5,575 nt of DNA, taken from positions 1 through 5,575 of the forward strand of contig JAQSYS010000135.1 in the NCBI GenBank assembly GCA_029256005.1. The letters are read 5' to 3'. Positions 4,904 to 5,575 of this stretch are shown here, one piece after another. Under the pieces are notes generated by a model. It was not told where the DNA came from. It saw nothing but the letters and a program-made list of their open reading frames with translations, and did not search any database. Numbering within the stretch: the first letter of the stretch is position 1; every line of letters starts with the position of its first letter. The DNA comes from Sedimentibacter sp. (GTDB lineage: Bacteria > Bacillota > Clostridia > Tissierellales > Sedimentibacteraceae). The translations under genes were made by a program, and so were the position numbers.

Positions 4904-5575
4904 ATGGGCTTAACACAGGAAAGCGGAATTAATATAGGTAATATAAAAAAAGGAAAAAGGAATTTAATAACTGATGTTGAAGGAGTAAGAGTAGGTCATG
5001 TTACTCTGAATGATGGAAATATTAAGACGGGAGTTACTGCTATTCTTCCTCATGGTGGAAATTTATTTAAGGAAAAGGTCATGGCTTCTTCCTGTGTAAT
5101 AAATGGTTTTGGAAAAAGTGTGGGATTGATTCAGGTTGAGGAGATTGGTAATATTGAAACTCCCATTATAATGACTAACACATTAAGCGTCGGAACAGCA
5201 TCAGAAGGCTTAATTCGTTATATGCTTGAACGAAATGAAGATATTGGCACAACAACCGGAACGGTAAACTGTGTTGTTACAGAATGCAATGATGGCAGGT
5301 TAAATGATATCAGAGGTCTTCATGTTAAAGAAGACCATGTGTTTGAAGCAATTAATAATTCAAAGGTTGATTTCGAAGAAGGAGCTGTGGGCGCTGGCAC
5401 AGGAATGGTTTGTTTTGGGTTAAAGGGAGGAATCGGTTCTTCCTCAAGAATTATAAAGCTTGATAACAGTGAATACACAATTGGTACTATTGTAATGTCA
5501 AATTTCGGTTCAAAAAAGTATTTGACTATCAACGGAGATAAAATTGGTGAAAGAATTGCAGAAACAGACAATGCA
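4904..5575 (+). CDS. P1 family peptidase (DmpA/BapA-like, MEROPS S58), N-terminal part
   Basis: Partial gene; 224 codons are present and the 3' end is beyond the window (family about 320-375 residues). Members are N-terminal-nucleophile hydrolases (L-aminopeptidase/D-esterase DmpA, beta-aminopeptidase BapA) that cut themselves between Gly and Ser into two chains. Visible family segments: KGKRNLITDVEGVRVGHVTL (16-35), KTGVTAILPHGG (41-52), VVTECNDGRLNDIRGLHV (124-141), EEGAVGAGTGMVCFGLKGGIGSSSR (158-182) and YTIGTIVMSNFG (191-202), whose Asn200 matches an oxyanion-hole Asn. The Gly-Ser cleavage site and nucleophile should lie just past the right edge. ECND (127-130) may place Asn where DmpA has an active-site Tyr, from memory of the family. 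The 18-residue N-terminal extension is charged, not a signal peptide, so a cytosolic location is likely. GGAGG (4895-4899) is 4 nt upstream of the ATG. Only a weak promoter-like TTGTAT/TAATAT pair with a 19-bp spacer (4838-4868) precedes it, so co-transcription with the dehydrogenase gene is plausible. Confidence 0.92.
   Translation, partial: MGLTQESGINIGNIKKGKRNLITDVEGVRVGHVTLNDGNIKTGVTAILPHGGNLFKEKVMASSCVINGFGKSVGLIQVEEIGNIETPIIMTNTLSVGTASEGLIRYMLERNEDIGTTTGTVNCVVTECNDGRLNDIRGLHVKEDHVFEAINNSKVDFEEGAVGAGTGMVCFGLKGGIGSSSRIIKLDNSEYTIGTIVMSNFGSKKYLTINGDKIGERIAETDNA

Noticed and set aside
5320..5571. Minus-strand open frame opposite the peptidase
   Set aside because: It is antisense to conserved P1 peptidase motifs and resembles no known protein.

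Overview
The window is a compact, AT-rich stretch of an anaerobic Firmicute-type chromosome. The evidence is low G+C, strong AGGAGG-type ribosome binding sites, sigma-A-like promoters often with an extended -10 TG, and protein families typical of Clostridia or Tissierellia (DegV, FosX, a two-part TM1586-type nitroreductase, a P1/DmpA peptidase). A genus cannot be fixed from the sequence alone. It holds eight genes, two cut by the window edges, and no rRNA, tRNA, insertion sequence or CRISPR array.

Layout. At the left edge, on the minus strand, is the N-terminal third of an MTA/SAH nucleosidase (mtnN). It diverges from a small GIY-YIG protein across an intergenic region with two back-to-back promoters. 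A DegV-family fatty-acid-binding protein follows with its own extended -10 promoter. Downstream of it lie a 21-bp tandem repeat (about 2.5 copies) and a bulged intrinsic terminator. Next is a probable two-gene unit with its own promoter: fosX (fosfomycin epoxide hydrolase, all expected metal and catalytic residues present), then a RimJ/RimL-type GNAT acetyltransferase. A 181-bp spacer with two candidate promoters leads to a double-domain nitroreductase, closed by a perfect 9-bp terminator hairpin. Only 34 bp after that hairpin starts a D-2-hydroxyacid dehydrogenase, followed 58 bp later by a P1-family (DmpA-like) peptidase that runs off the right edge before its expected autocleavage site.

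How the genes fit together. This is mostly a string of short, independently promoted housekeeping and stress genes, not one pathway. The fosX-GNAT pair suggests a small antibiotic- or toxin-tolerance unit. The dehydrogenase and peptidase may be co-transcribed, since no terminator is visible between them, but the sequence does not show a shared substrate. I found no convincing new biological system. The best leads are non-coding: the helically phased repeat before the degV terminator, and the terminator that leaves almost no room for a promoter ahead of the dehydrogenase.

Start sites. Two starts were placed by ribosome binding site: 394 for the GIY-YIG protein (an upstream in-frame ATG at 370 has no such site) and 3940 for the dehydrogenase (an in-frame ATG at 3895 lies in the loop of a terminator).
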